From: Mycobacterium kyorinense
GTDB lineage: Bacteria > Actinomycetota > Actinomycetes > Mycobacteriales > Mycobacteriaceae
Direction: 5' to 3'
DNA length: 64,000 nt
Assembly: GCF_002101735.1 (NCBI RefSeq)
Contig: NZ_LQPE01000106.1
Location: 95,956-159,955 of the forward strand
The notes beneath the pieces were generated by a model. That model was not told where the DNA came from and made no database searches. It was given only the letters and a program-made list of their open reading frames with translations. This document shows positions 17,202 through 25,198 of the stretch, piece by piece. How positions within the stretch are numbered: position 1 is the stretch's first letter; the number at the start of each line of letters is the position of its first letter. A program made the position numbers and the translations under genes.

Positions 17202-17933
17202 CTAGACCTGCTCGTCGCCCTCGACGACGCGCTCGGAACGTATCTGCTGCGGGGGATAACGGCGCGGCGTGCGGCGCCGCATCGGAATGCGCTCGGCGAT
17301 GTTGCTCAGCGGGTTGACCACCATCGTCAGGGCGACGACCGCGTCCTGAAGAGTGGCGATGGCCGGCTCCAACGCCTCCATCCCCGGCGCGAGCCGGGCT
17401 AGGGTGTCGGCGACGTCGGTGAGCTGTTCGAGCGGTCCGTGCCGCGCCGTCAGCTTGTCGATCAGGCCGCCCTCGGCGAGCAGCCGGTCGGCCAGCCCGT
17501 CCTCGGCGAGCACCCGTTCGATCAGCCCGTCGTCGGCGACCAGCTGATCCACCAGTCCGCCGGGCTTCAACGCGCGCTCCAGCCCGCCGCCCTCCTCGGT
17601 CAGCCGGTCGAGCAGGCCGCCGGGCGCGGTCAGCAGGTCGACGATCCCGCCCGGCCGCAGCAACCGGTCCACCGGACCGTCGGGCGCCAGGGCACGCCCC
17701 AGCGGGGCGTCGTCGTCCAACAGCCTGGCCAGCCGGTTGGCCCGGGTGATCGCATCGTCGATGCCGAACATGTGCGCAACCGCGTTCGGCCCGGTCTGCG
17801 CGCCCGCTTCGCCGAGCGTTCGGTGCGCCAGGCCGAGGGCCGCGGTCGCAACACCCACTCCCGCGTCGGCCGCCGCAAGCCCGACTCGCATGGGTGTGGT
17901 CGCGATGGTCACCAGGCTCTTGGCGAGGTTCAT
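17202..17933 (-). CDS. Rv0756c-like hypothetical protein with Gly-Leu repeats
   Basis: A 243-residue protein, close to the 241 of M. tuberculosis Rv0756c, in the same place beside phoP. It starts with a moderately hydrophobic helix. Its centre is a tandem repeat with a unit of about 11 residues, (A/P)GGLxDxLxAE-like, repeated six to seven times between about residues 80 and 160 (RPGGIVDLL, APGGLLDRL, KPGGLVDQL, EDGLADRLL, EGGLIDKL). The tail is basic then acidic. Function unknown; the repeat suggests a solenoid or membrane-apposed helix bundle. Confidence 0.85.
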   Translation of the reverse strand: MNLAKSLVTIATTPMRVGLAAADAGVGVATAALGLAHRTLGEAGAQTGPNAVAHMFGIDDAITRANRLARLLDDDAPLGRALAPDGPVDRLLRPGGIVDLLTAPGGLLDRLTEEGGGLERALKPGGLVDQLVADDGLIERVLAEDGLADRLLAEGGLIDKLTARHGPLEQLTDVADTLARLAPGMEALEPAIATLQDAVVALTMVVNPLSNIAERIPMRRRTPRRYPPQQIRSERVVEGDEQV

Positions 17934-17987
17934 CCCCCGAGTCTAGGCATTCGGTCCGGCGGTTAACGCAGGTAAGAAGGTATCGGA

Positions 17988-18005
17988 TTCACAGGAACTC
18001 CACAG
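17988..18005 (+). promoter_or_regulatory. PhoP-box direct repeat upstream of phoP
   Basis: TTCACAG-GAAC-TCCACAG is a 7-bp direct repeat with a 4-bp spacer, matching the known PhoP arrangement TCACAGC-N4-TCACAGC except for two or three positions. It lies 44-62 nt before the phoP ATG. Autoregulation of phoP is established in M. tuberculosis; the site here is read from sequence. Confidence 0.55.
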
Positions 18006-18049
18006 GCGCTCTGGAGGTAACGTTCAACCAAGTGCGAGGGAATGAGCAC

Positions 18050-18769
18050 ATGGCATCGGCAACCACAGACGGAAATACCCCCGAGGCGCGGATCCTCGTC
18101 GTCGACGACGAGGACAACATCGTCGAGCTGCTCTCGGTCAGCCTCAAATTCCAGGGCTTCGAGGTCTTCACCGCGACCAACGGTCCGGCCGCCTTGGACC
18201 TGGCGCGCGAGGTCAAGCCCGACGCGGTGATCCTCGACGTGATGATGCCCGGGATGGACGGGTTCGGGGTGTTGCGCCGGTTGCGTGCCGATGGCATCGA
18301 TGCGCCCGCACTGTTCTTGACCGCCCGCGACTCGCTGCAGGACAAGATCGCCGGGCTGACCCTCGGCGGCGACGACTACGTGACCAAACCGTTCAGCCTC
18401 GAAGAGGTGGTCGCGCGGCTGCGGGTCATCCTGCGGCGCGCCGGCAAGGGCGTCACCGAGCACCGCAACTCCCGGCTGACGTTCGCCGACATCGAACTCG
18501 ACGAGGACACCCACGAGGTGTGGAAGGCGGGCGAGCCGGTGTCGCTGTCGCCGACCGAGTTCACGCTGTTGCGCTACTTCGTGATCAACGCCGGCACTGT
18601 GCTGAGCAAGCCGAAAATCCTCGACCATGTCTGGCGCTATGACTTCGGCGGCGACGTCAACGTCGTCGAGTCCTATGTGTCGTACCTGCGGCGCAAGATC
18701 GACACCGGGGAGAAGCGGCTGCTGCACACGCTGCGCGGAGTGGGATACGTGCTGCGAGAACCGCGATGA
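18050..18769 (+). CDS. phoP: Response regulator PhoP
   Basis: A 239-residue OmpR-family regulator, nearly identical along its length to M. tuberculosis PhoP, which controls acyltrehalose lipids, ESX-1 secretion and pH/redox responses. The receiver domain has the acidic pair Asp20/Glu21, phospho-acceptor Asp63, switch Thr91 and Lys113. The winged-helix domain ends with the recognition segment NVVESYVSYLRRKI and wing RGVGYVLREPR. ATG 18050 has GAGGGA 8 nt upstream; GTG 18032 in frame would give a longer N terminus like the one annotated in M. tuberculosis. phoR follows after 30 nt. Confidence 0.97.
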   Translation: MASATTDGNTPEARILVVDDEDNIVELLSVSLKFQGFEVFTATNGPAALDLAREVKPDAVILDVMMPGMDGFGVLRRLRADGIDAPALFLTARDSLQDKIAGLTLGGDDYVTKPFSLEEVVARLRVILRRAGKGVTEHRNSRLTFADIELDEDTHEVWKAGEPVSLSPTEFTLLRYFVINAGTVLSKPKILDHVWRYDFGGDVNVVESYVSYLRRKIDTGEKRLLHTLRGVGYVLREPR

Positions 18770-18799
18770 GCCGCGGCGCGTTTGGCGAAGAATACGAGG

Positions 18800-20233
18800 A
18801 TGGCTAAATTCCGTCGACCGGCGGTGCCGCTGCGGGTGGGCCTTGTCGCCGCCACCCTGGTGCTGGTGGCGTGCGGGCTGGCGGTGTCGGGGATCGCGGT
18901 CACCTCGATTCTGCGCCACAGCCTGATCAACCGGGTGGACCAGAACCTGGAGGACGCATCGCGCGGATGGGCGCAGGCGCCGCGGCGCTTCTCGCCAGTC
19001 CCGCGCGAAGGCCCGAACGTCGACCGGCCCCCGACCAACTTTTACGTTCGCAGCATCGGTCGCGACGGACGCACCTGGACCGTCGTCAACGACCGCAACG
19101 CCGAGCCTGCGATCCCCGAAAACAACGACGTGGGTGCCGAGCCCACGACCGTCGGATCCGTCGATAACTCCGGTGTGCAATGGCGGGCGGTTTCGGTGCG
19201 CGGGCCGCTCGGCCGGCTGATCACCGTGGCCTATGACCTCTCCGACGTGCAACACACTGTGCGGTCGCTGGTCTGGCTGCAGGTCGGCATCGGTGCGGCG
19301 GTGCTTCTGGTAATCGGGATCGCCGGCTACGCGGTGGTGCACCGAAGCCTGCGGCCGCTGATCGAAGTGGAACAGATTGCCGCGGCCATCGCCGGTGGGC
19401 AGCTGGATCGGCGCATACCCGAACGTGACCCGCGCACCGAGGTGGGCCGACTTTCGTTGGCGCTCAACGGAATGCTGGCGCGACTGCAGCAAGCGGTGGC
19501 GTCGTCGGAGTCCTCGGCGGAGCAGGCGCGCACGTCGGAGGAACGGATGCGGCGGTTTATCACCGACGCCAGCCACGAGCTGCGCACACCGCTGACCACG
19601 ATCCGCGGGTTCGCCGAGCTGTACCGCCAGGGCGCCGCCCGCGACGTGGAGATGCTGATGTCGCGAATCGAGAGCGAATCGCGCCGGATCGGCCTGCTGG
19701 TCGACGACTTGCTGCTGCTGGCCCGCCTCGACGCGCAACGGCCACTCGATCAGCACCGCGTCGATCTGCTGGCGCTGGCCAGCGACGCCGTGCACGACGC
19801 GCAGGCGATCGCCCCGAAACGCAAAATCGCGATGGACGTGCTCGACGGCCCCGGCACGCCGGAGGTGCTCGGCGACGAGGCCCGGCTGCGCCAGGTGCTG
19901 AGCAACCTGATGGCCAACGCGCTGCAACACACCCCGGAAAGCGCTGACATCACCGTGCGGGTCGGAACGGACGGCGACAACGCTGTGCTGGAAGTCGCCG
20001 ACGAGGGACCCGGCATGAGCCAGGAGGACGCGGCCCGAGTTTTCGAACGGTTCTATCGCACCGACTCGTCGCGGGCGCGCGCCAGCGGCGGCGCCGGGCT
20101 GGGCCTTTCGATCGTCGACTCGCTGGTGCATGCGCACGGCGGCACCGTCTCGGTGACCACCGCGCCCGGCGAGGGCTGCCGCTTCCGGGTCAGCCTGCCG
20201 CGGGTGGCCGACGTGCCCGCGCACGTCGGCTGA
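18800..20233 (+). CDS. phoR: Sensor histidine kinase PhoR
   Basis: A 477-residue membrane kinase that phosphorylates PhoP. TM1 is at about 12-35, the extracytoplasmic sensor at 36-155 and TM2 at about 158-181, followed by HAMP, a DHp helix with His259 in ASHELRTPL, and the ATPase domain with N-box NLMANALQHT, G1 DEGPGM, F-box FERFYR and G2 GGAGLGLSI. ATG 18800 aligns with the M. tuberculosis start and places the active His at its known number 259; a TTG 18 nt upstream is the alternative. Residues 55-75 and 95-125 of the sensor appear less conserved than the kinase core. Confidence 0.97.
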   Translation: MAKFRRPAVPLRVGLVAATLVLVACGLAVSGIAVTSILRHSLINRVDQNLEDASRGWAQAPRRFSPVPREGPNVDRPPTNFYVRSIGRDGRTWTVVNDRNAEPAIPENNDVGAEPTTVGSVDNSGVQWRAVSVRGPLGRLITVAYDLSDVQHTVRSLVWLQVGIGAAVLLVIGIAGYAVVHRSLRPLIEVEQIAAAIAGGQLDRRIPERDPRTEVGRLSLALNGMLARLQQAVASSESSAEQARTSEERMRRFITDASHELRTPLTTIRGFAELYRQGAARDVEMLMSRIESESRRIGLLVDDLLLLARLDAQRPLDQHRVDLLALASDAVHDAQAIAPKRKIAMDVLDGPGTPEVLGDEARLRQVLSNLMANALQHTPESADITVRVGTDGDNAVLEVADEGPGMSQEDAARVFERFYRTDSSRARASGGAGLGLSIVDSLVHAHGGTVSVTTAPGEGCRFRVSLPRVADVPAHVG

Positions 20234-20273
20234 GCCGGCCAATTCAGCAGGCTCGCGGAGATACAGTCACGCA

Positions 20274-20957
20274 ATGGTCATGGCGAATGACGACGGTTCT
20301 CCCCGGGACTCCACGGCCGCGCTCGCCGCGTTGTATGCGGCGGAGCGAACCGACGTGCAGAACATTCTCGGCCACGCACTGACGTTGGTGAGTGTTCTGG
20401 TGGCCTACGCCACGGTGATCGGTGCGGCCTGGGCGACGAGGCCAGATACCATCCCGCACTACTTGATTCCGATGATTCCGATACCCGCACTGCTGGTCAT
20501 TGCGTGGCACTCGCAGCTGAACAGTCGCGTGTGGGCGCACAATCAGGTCATCTTCGTACTCGAGCAGCGGCTCTTGGACCAGATCCCCAGCATCACGAAC
20601 CCGACCCGGCTTTGGATCGGGCATACGAGCGGACGGCTGGTCAACGAGATCCCGATCCTGTTGAAAGAGCGGCGATTTGGGATGGCCGCGGCGAGCATCA
20701 TCACCTACGGTGGCGTCCTGACAATCGTGTTGGCCCTGACGGTGTCAAGTCTGGTGGTGCCCATCGTCGTCTACCAGGATTGGCAGTGGCTGGCATGGAC
20801 GATGGCGGCTGTTTACGCGATTGCTCTGGTTCTGCTGGCCGCGTCGTACAAGTCCACGTTCGGGGTCAATATCGCGAGGATGGACGAGTGGGCGAAATCC
20901 GCCCACGCCACCTTTCCCGATCAATTCAAGACGACGCACGGCTACCGGGAAGGCTGA
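20274..20957 (+). CDS. Hypothetical membrane protein, four TM segments
   Basis: A 227-residue protein with two hydrophobic pairs: about 33-53 and 65-84, then 142-164 and 171-192. A polar cytosolic region with [10 protein letters not shown]...[11 protein letters not shown] lies between the pairs, followed by a C-terminal tail. No signature motif is seen. It follows phoR after 40 nt, probably with its own start at ATG 20274 (a second ATG two codons on is equally good). Its 3' end overlaps the convergent HIT gene by 16 nt. Function unknown. Confidence 0.75.
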   Translation: MVMANDDGSPRDSTAALAALYAAERTDVQNILGHALTLVSVLVAYATVIGAAWATRPDTIPHYLIPMIPIPALLVIAWHSQLNSRVWAHNQVIFVLEQRLLDQIPSITNPTRLWIGHTSGRLVNEIPILLKERRFGMAAASIITYGGVLTIVLALTVSSLVVPIVVYQDWQWLAWTMAAVYAIALVLLAASYKSTFGVNIARMDEWAKSAHATFPDQFKTTHGYREG

Positions 20958-21361
20958 TGGGTCAGCTCGGCCAGTGCGGCTTTGATCTTGGCCTGCGCCT
21001 CGTCGAGCGACTGCGGCGACGGGTTGCGGTCGACGTTGGCGAAGCCGAAGTCGCTGAGGCTGCGGGTGGGGAAGACGTGCACGTGTAGGTGCGGCACCTC
21101 GAGTCCGGCGATGATGACCCCGGACCGTTTGGTGTCGAAGGCCCGGCACACCGCCTTACCGATCAGCTGCGCCACCGCCATGACCCGGCCGAACGTTTCC
21201 TGGTCGACGTCTTGCCAGTTGTCGATTTCGGCGCGCGGCACCACCAGCGTGTGCCCCTGGGTCATCGGCTCGATGGTCAGAAACGCGACGGTCTCGTCGT
21301 CCTCGTAGACGAACCGACCGGGGATTTCGCCGTTGATGATCTTGGTGAAGACAGTGGCCAT
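20942..21361 (-). CDS. HIT-family nucleotide hydrolase (Rv0759c-like)
   Basis: A 139-residue HINT/HIT-superfamily protein. The histidine triad HLHVHVF supplies the catalytic His that cleaves nucleoside phosphoramidates or adenylates, and the N-terminal [18 protein letters not shown] is the typical HINT start. A C-terminal extension of about 30 residues follows the triad. The start codon overlaps head-to-head with the MntA-like ATG (bases 21360-21361 shared), and its 3' end overlaps the membrane-protein gene. Same position as Rv0759c beside phoR. Confidence 0.92.
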   Translation of the reverse strand: MATVFTKIINGEIPGRFVYEDDETVAFLTIEPMTQGHTLVVPRAEIDNWQDVDQETFGRVMAVAQLIGKAVCRAFDTKRSGVIIAGLEVPHLHVHVFPTRSLSDFGFANVDRNPSPQSLDEAQAKIKAALAELTHQPSR

Positions 21362-21668
21362 GCATCACAGCATATCGGTGCTGCTCGCCAAACACCGCCG
21401 TGACATCCTCGCTCTGGCCCAGCGGCACAAGGCAAGTCACGTGCGCGTGTTCGGCTCTGCGGCGCGCGGCGACGATGTATCCGCAAGCGACATCGACTTG
21501 GTTGTGCGGTTCTCACCCGATGCCGACGTCTTTGATCTCGCCGACCTGACAGTCGCTTTGGAAGAGCTGACCGGACTGCACGTCGACGTGGTGTCGGATC
21601 GTGGAATTCGTTGGGGTTCAGACGCGATTACCGCCGAGGGGCGCGGCCCCTGTGAGCGAATCCTCTGA
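21360..21668 (+). CDS. MntA-like minimal nucleotidyltransferase (antitoxin type)
   Basis: A 102-residue minimal nucleotidyltransferase. The [18 protein letters not shown] motif carries the GSxxRG and SDxDxxV residues that bind NTP and metal; a later VDVVSDR strand ends the fold. In HepT/MntA systems this protein adds AMP to the HepT toxin. ATG 21360 overlaps the HIT start codon on the other strand; GTG 21378 is an alternative. The downstream toxin gene overlaps its last 17 nt. No chromosomal equivalent is known to me at this spot in M. tuberculosis, so it is likely acquired. Confidence 0.82.
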   Translation: MHHSISVLLAKHRRDILALAQRHKASHVRVFGSAARGDDVSASDIDLVVRFSPDADVFDLADLTVALEELTGLHVDVVSDRGIRWGSDAITAEGRGPCERIL

Positions 21669-21888
21669 CCCACAACGAGATCGCACGGTCGCGACACTCA
21701 AGGTGGCCCGCCTGCCTGATGGGTTTGTCGCCGCGCACCCGGATGTGGCCTGGCGAAGCATGAAAGCCACGCGCAACATCGTGGCCCACCAATACGACCA
21801 CCTTGACTACGAAATCATCTGGAATGCCTTGGCGCGCCAGCTACCCGTCGAAGCCGACCGGATAAGGATGGTCTTCGAGGATCGCTAG
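21652..21888 (+). pseudogene. HepT-like toxin, N-terminal part missing
   Basis: A 78-residue frame from GTG 21652. Its second half is a clear HepT/DUF86 C terminus: FVAAHPDVAW, then RNIVAHQYDHLDYEIIW with the R-x4-6-H RNase motif and the AMPylated-Tyr region. Intact HepT proteins are about 110-140 residues and have two or three helices before AAHP, which are absent here; the first 28 residues do not resemble them. Either a degraded toxin or a very short variant. The motif itself is intact. Confidence 0.55.
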
Positions 21889-22763
21889 CCTCGATGGGCT
21901 TGAACCAAGTCGTGCAACTCCTCGACCGACCACGGTGGGGAGTCGTGGTGGTCGCGGTATGCGATGACAGCGGGCGTGGGCCGCGGGTATCGGCCGACGA
22001 AACCACCTGAGGCGACGAAGATTCCACCGGTCACCTGTGCGGCGAGGTCACTGGCCAGGTAGGCATACAGCGGCGCCACGTAATCCGGTGGTGCGACGTC
22101 CAGCGAGCCGTGCATGCCGGCCTCGTCCAGCAGGCCTCGCCGGTGCAGGTCTTTGATGTGGGCTTCGTAGCCCGGCCCGCTGGACAGCCGGGTCCGTGCG
22201 CCCGGACACACCACGTTGGCCCGCACCTTGTGTTGCTTGAGTTCTGCGGCGATGGCCAGCGTCAGACTGTTGACGCCGCCCTTGCCGGCCGGATAGCCAG
22301 TGCCGCCGTAGTCGCCGAGGAACGCCGACGAGCTGGTGTTGACGATGCTGCCGCCGCCCTGCGCGACCATCTTCGGCGCGGCCGCGCGGCAGGTGGCGAA
22401 CACCGTGCCCAGGTGCGCGTCGAGCAGCTCGCGAAACTGCGCCGGAGTGATGTCCAGGATCGACGAACCCGCCGGCTCGGCGATGCCCGCGCAGTTCACC
22501 AGGATGTCGATGGCGCCGAATTCGTCAATGCACCCGTCCACCAAGGCCTCTGCAATTGCCTGGTCGGCCGGTGACCCCGCGTGGGCCACCGCGCGGCCGC
22601 CGTCTGCAGTGATGGCTGCCGCCGTTTTGCATGCCGCGTCGGGATCTCGGCCGTTGACCACCACGGCGGCGCCGTGTTGCGCCAGTAACGCCGCCACCGC
22701 CGCGCCGATCCCGCGCGACCCGCCGACCACCACGGCGCCGCGGCCGGCCAGCAGCGGACTCAC
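21885..22763 (-). CDS. Short-chain dehydrogenase/reductase
   Basis: A 292-residue SDR with VVGGSRGIGAA in the cofactor loop, VNGRD at the beta-2 end (NADP type), NCAG, NTSSSAF, and catalytic Tyr/Lys in GTGYPAGKGGV. The C-terminal half is about 40 residues longer than a minimal SDR, with DYVAPLYAYLASD and VASGGFVGRYPRP, as in multifunctional beta-oxidation-type hydroxyacyl dehydrogenases. GTG 22763 overlaps the stop of the upstream NTF2-like gene by 4 nt (GTGA). Last gene of the long minus-strand sterol cluster. Confidence 0.88.
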   Translation of the reverse strand: MSPLLAGRGAVVVGGSRGIGAAVAALLAQHGAAVVVNGRDPDAACKTAAAITADGGRAVAHAGSPADQAIAEALVDGCIDEFGAIDILVNCAGIAEPAGSSILDITPAQFRELLDAHLGTVFATCRAAAPKMVAQGGGSIVNTSSSAFLGDYGGTGYPAGKGGVNSLTLAIAAELKQHKVRANVVCPGARTRLSSGPGYEAHIKDLHRRGLLDEAGMHGSLDVAPPDYVAPLYAYLASDLAAQVTGGIFVASGGFVGRYPRPTPAVIAYRDHHDSPPWSVEELHDLVQAHRG

Positions 22764-23185
22764 TCCGTGTTGCCGAATGTCATCATGTCGAGGTTCCAGT
22801 AGCCGCGCATGTTGGTGATCAGCCCGGCGTCGTTGACCCGGTAGGTGAACACGCCCCGCACACTGCTGGTGATCCCGTTGTCGAACTTGCTGTCCAGCAC
22901 CAGGATATGCGCGATTTCGTTGGGGGAACTCGACGGAAACGTCTCCTCGCAGGTGATCGTCAGCTGGTTGGCGGCGATGTTGGTGTCGTAGAACCCCGCA
23001 ACGCCGTCCTTGCCCCGCACACCGGTGCCGTCGGGGTTGGTGACGGCCTTGCCGATCGGGTCCTCGACCACGACGTCGTCGGCCATCAGTGCCAGCCAGC
23101 CCTCCCGATCGTGGGCCTGCACGCACCGCCACGACGCCTGCGAGGCGGCCAACGCGGGTGATTGCTGAACGGTTTCTTGCGACAT
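22760..23185 (-). CDS. NTF2-like steroid-isomerase-fold protein (Rv0760c-like)
   Basis: A 141-residue cone-fold protein closely matching M. tuberculosis Rv0760c, whose structure resembles ketosteroid isomerase and binds steroid-like ligands. Conserved blocks seen are SWRCVQAHDREGWLALMADD, VEDPIGK, CEETFPSSSP, EIAHILVL and MRGYWNLDMMTFGN. ATG 23185 is preceded by GGAG; an upstream in-frame TTG at 23197 is possible. It overlaps the SDR gene by 4 nt and lies 15 nt after the OYE gene, so it shares the operon. Confidence 0.92.
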   Translation of the reverse strand: MSQETVQQSPALAASQASWRCVQAHDREGWLALMADDVVVEDPIGKAVTNPDGTGVRGKDGVAGFYDTNIAANQLTITCEETFPSSSPNEIAHILVLDSKFDNGITSSVRGVFTYRVNDAGLITNMRGYWNLDMMTFGNTE

Positions 23186-23200
23186 CGTCAACTCCAATCT

Positions 23201-25198
23201 CTAGATGGCGCAGGCGGCGCGGGCGCCGTCTTCGGTGGCTTTGCGGATCAGTCCCAGGCCGGTGCAGTCGCCGGCGGCGTGTATTTCGGTGTCGGGCATG
23301 GCAGTTACCAGTGCGTCCAACAATGTGGTGTCGGGTTGCGGGGTGCCGGCGACGACGACGGTGTCGGCCCGCAGGCGGCGCGTGGTTCCGCGATCCGGCG
23401 TGAAAATCACGGCGTCTTCGGTGATCTGTTCGACGGCGGCCCGGACGTGGACTGCGACCCCGAGGCGGTCGAGGCGGTCCATGTGTTCGGTTCTGCGTTT
23501 GAGGCCCACTTCGGGGGCAATCGCCTTGCCGGACTCCAAGATTGACACCAGGCGGTCGCGGGCGGCCAGGAACTCGGCCAGCTCGAGCGCCACCAGGTCG
23601 CCGCCGATGATCGCGACGCGCCGGCCGACGGGCATCCAGGCGTGGGTGGCTTTGCGCATCAGTGTCGGGCGGATCAGCCGCTGCCTGCGCCCGGCAAACA
23701 TCTCGCGCAGCGCCGGGCCGGTCCGCACATGCGGAAGATCGGCGCCGGGAATTTCGGGAACCGTGACTTTGCCGCCGGTTGCCACGATGATGCTCTGCGG
23801 CGCGAGGCCTGCCACGTCGGCAGCTGAAACGGCATGATTCAACACGACTTTCGCGCTGCTGCGGGCGATCTCGTCGCGCAGGTACCGTAGGAACGGCTCG
23901 TTCTCCGGGTGCAGCACCGCCGCCCAGAGCAGCGCACCGCCCAGCTGGCCGTGGCGTTCGAACAGCGTCACTCGATGCCCGCGTTCGGACGCGACGCGGG
24001 CAGCTTCCAGACCGGCCGGGCCGCCGCCGATCACCATCACCCGCTTTGCTTTCGTGGTATGCCCCGGCGTCAGCTCGCGCTCTTTGCCGGTGCGGGGGTT
24101 GACCGCGCAGTCGACGGAGAACCGCTGTTCCATTGCATCGATGCAGTTTTCACACGAGATGCACTTGCGGATCCGACGGGCCTGACCTGTTTGCAGCTTG
24201 CGGGGCAACTCGGCGTCGGCGAGCAGCGGGCGGCCCATCGCGATGAAATCGGCGCGCCCGACGGCCAGGATCTGTTCCGCCCGGGCCGGATCGTGGATCC
24301 GCCCGACGGCGATCACCGGCACGTCGACCACTTCTTTGACCGCGGCCGCGGCGCCGACGTTGAGTGCGTCGCCGTCATCGGCGCCGTTGACCATCTGCGT
24401 GACCAGCCGGTCGATCACTCCGCCGCTGACGTGGAAGGCGTCCACCCCGGCGGCCACCAGTTGCGGTGCCACCTGGGCGGTTTCGTAGATGGGACGGCCG
24501 CCGGCGACCCGCTCGTATCCGGAAATCCGCAGTGTGATCGGCAGCGCGTCGCCAATCTCGGAGCGGATCGCCGCCAGCGTCTCCAGGACGATGCGCAGGC
24601 GGCCCCGCACCGAGTCGCCGCGGTAGTCGTCGGTGCGCCGGTTGCGTTGCGGGGCAAGGAAAGAGCCCAGCAGCATGTAGCCGTGCGCGGCATGCAGCTC
24701 GATGCCGTCATAGCCGGCCTCGGCGGCCCGTCGCACCGCGGCTTTGAACAGGTCGAGCACCTCGGTGAGTTGCTCGGTGGTGATCTCCGCCGACGGCCGC
24801 CCGGTCAGATACGACGGGATCACCGACGGTCCCAGCGACGTCACGCCGTGCATCTCGGGTCCCAAGCCGTCGGGCCCGGCGTGCACGATCTGCGGCTGGA
24901 TCTTGGCGCCGTGTTCGTGCACCGCCTCCACCAGCCTGCGGTGTGCGTCGACGGCGGCGTCGGTGCCGAGATGCAGCCCGCCCGGTGTTTCGGGATGCCG
25001 GTGGTCAACCCCGGTGGCGCCCACCGTGATCAGCCCGACCCCACCTTGGGCGCGGGCGGCGAAGTAGTCGCAGGTGCGTTGCGACGGCAGGCCCTCCGGG
25101 GTGCCGTACATGGTTTCCATCGGCGACATCACCAGCCGGTTGCGCAGCGACATGTTGCCGATGCGGCCCGGCGCCAGGAGGTGGCGAAAGGAGTTCAC
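23201..25198 (-). CDS. Old-yellow-enzyme-type 2,4-dienoyl-CoA reductase (FMN/Fe-S/FAD)
   Basis: A 665-residue three-part flavoprotein of the bacterial FadH/trimethylamine-dehydrogenase family. An N-terminal FMN TIM barrel (to about 340) has LRNRLVMSPM, HAAHGYMLLGSFLAP and GRPLLAD. A 4Fe-4S cluster is held by CISCENCIDAMEQRFSVDC, and a C-terminal NAD(P)/FAD domain opens with VIGGGPAGLEAARVA and ends AGDCTGLG. It would reduce a conjugated enone or dienoyl-CoA. It sits between Rv0760c- and adhB-like genes, where M. tuberculosis has no such gene. Overlaps the DapB-like gene by 4 nt. Confidence 0.9.
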   Translation of the reverse strand: MNSFRHLLAPGRIGNMSLRNRLVMSPMETMYGTPEGLPSQRTCDYFAARAQGGVGLITVGATGVDHRHPETPGGLHLGTDAAVDAHRRLVEAVHEHGAKIQPQIVHAGPDGLGPEMHGVTSLGPSVIPSYLTGRPSAEITTEQLTEVLDLFKAAVRRAAEAGYDGIELHAAHGYMLLGSFLAPQRNRRTDDYRGDSVRGRLRIVLETLAAIRSEIGDALPITLRISGYERVAGGRPIYETAQVAPQLVAAGVDAFHVSGGVIDRLVTQMVNGADDGDALNVGAAAAVKEVVDVPVIAVGRIHDPARAEQILAVGRADFIAMGRPLLADAELPRKLQTGQARRIRKCISCENCIDAMEQRFSVDCAVNPRTGKERELTPGHTTKAKRVMVIGGGPAGLEAARVASERGHRVTLFERHGQLGGALLWAAVLHPENEPFLRYLRDEIARSSAKVVLNHAVSAADVAGLAPQSIIVATGGKVTVPEIPGADLPHVRTGPALREMFAGRRQRLIRPTLMRKATHAWMPVGRRVAIIGGDLVALELAEFLAARDRLVSILESGKAIAPEVGLKRRTEHMDRLDRLGVAVHVRAAVEQITEDAVIFTPDRGTTRRLRADTVVVAGTPQPDTTLLDALVTAMPDTEIHAAGDCTGLGLIRKATEDGARAACAI

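Noticed and set aside
17963..20242. A 759-codon open frame on the minus strand across phoP-phoR
   Set aside because: It is antisense to two clearly conserved genes. Its translation is rich in Arg, His, Gln and Val without domains, as expected from GC-rich codon bias.
21885..23132. A fusion of the SDR with an upstream 123-codon domain
   Set aside because: The upstream part is an out-of-frame reading of the NTF2-like gene. The SDR starts at GTG 22763, with a GTGA overlap.
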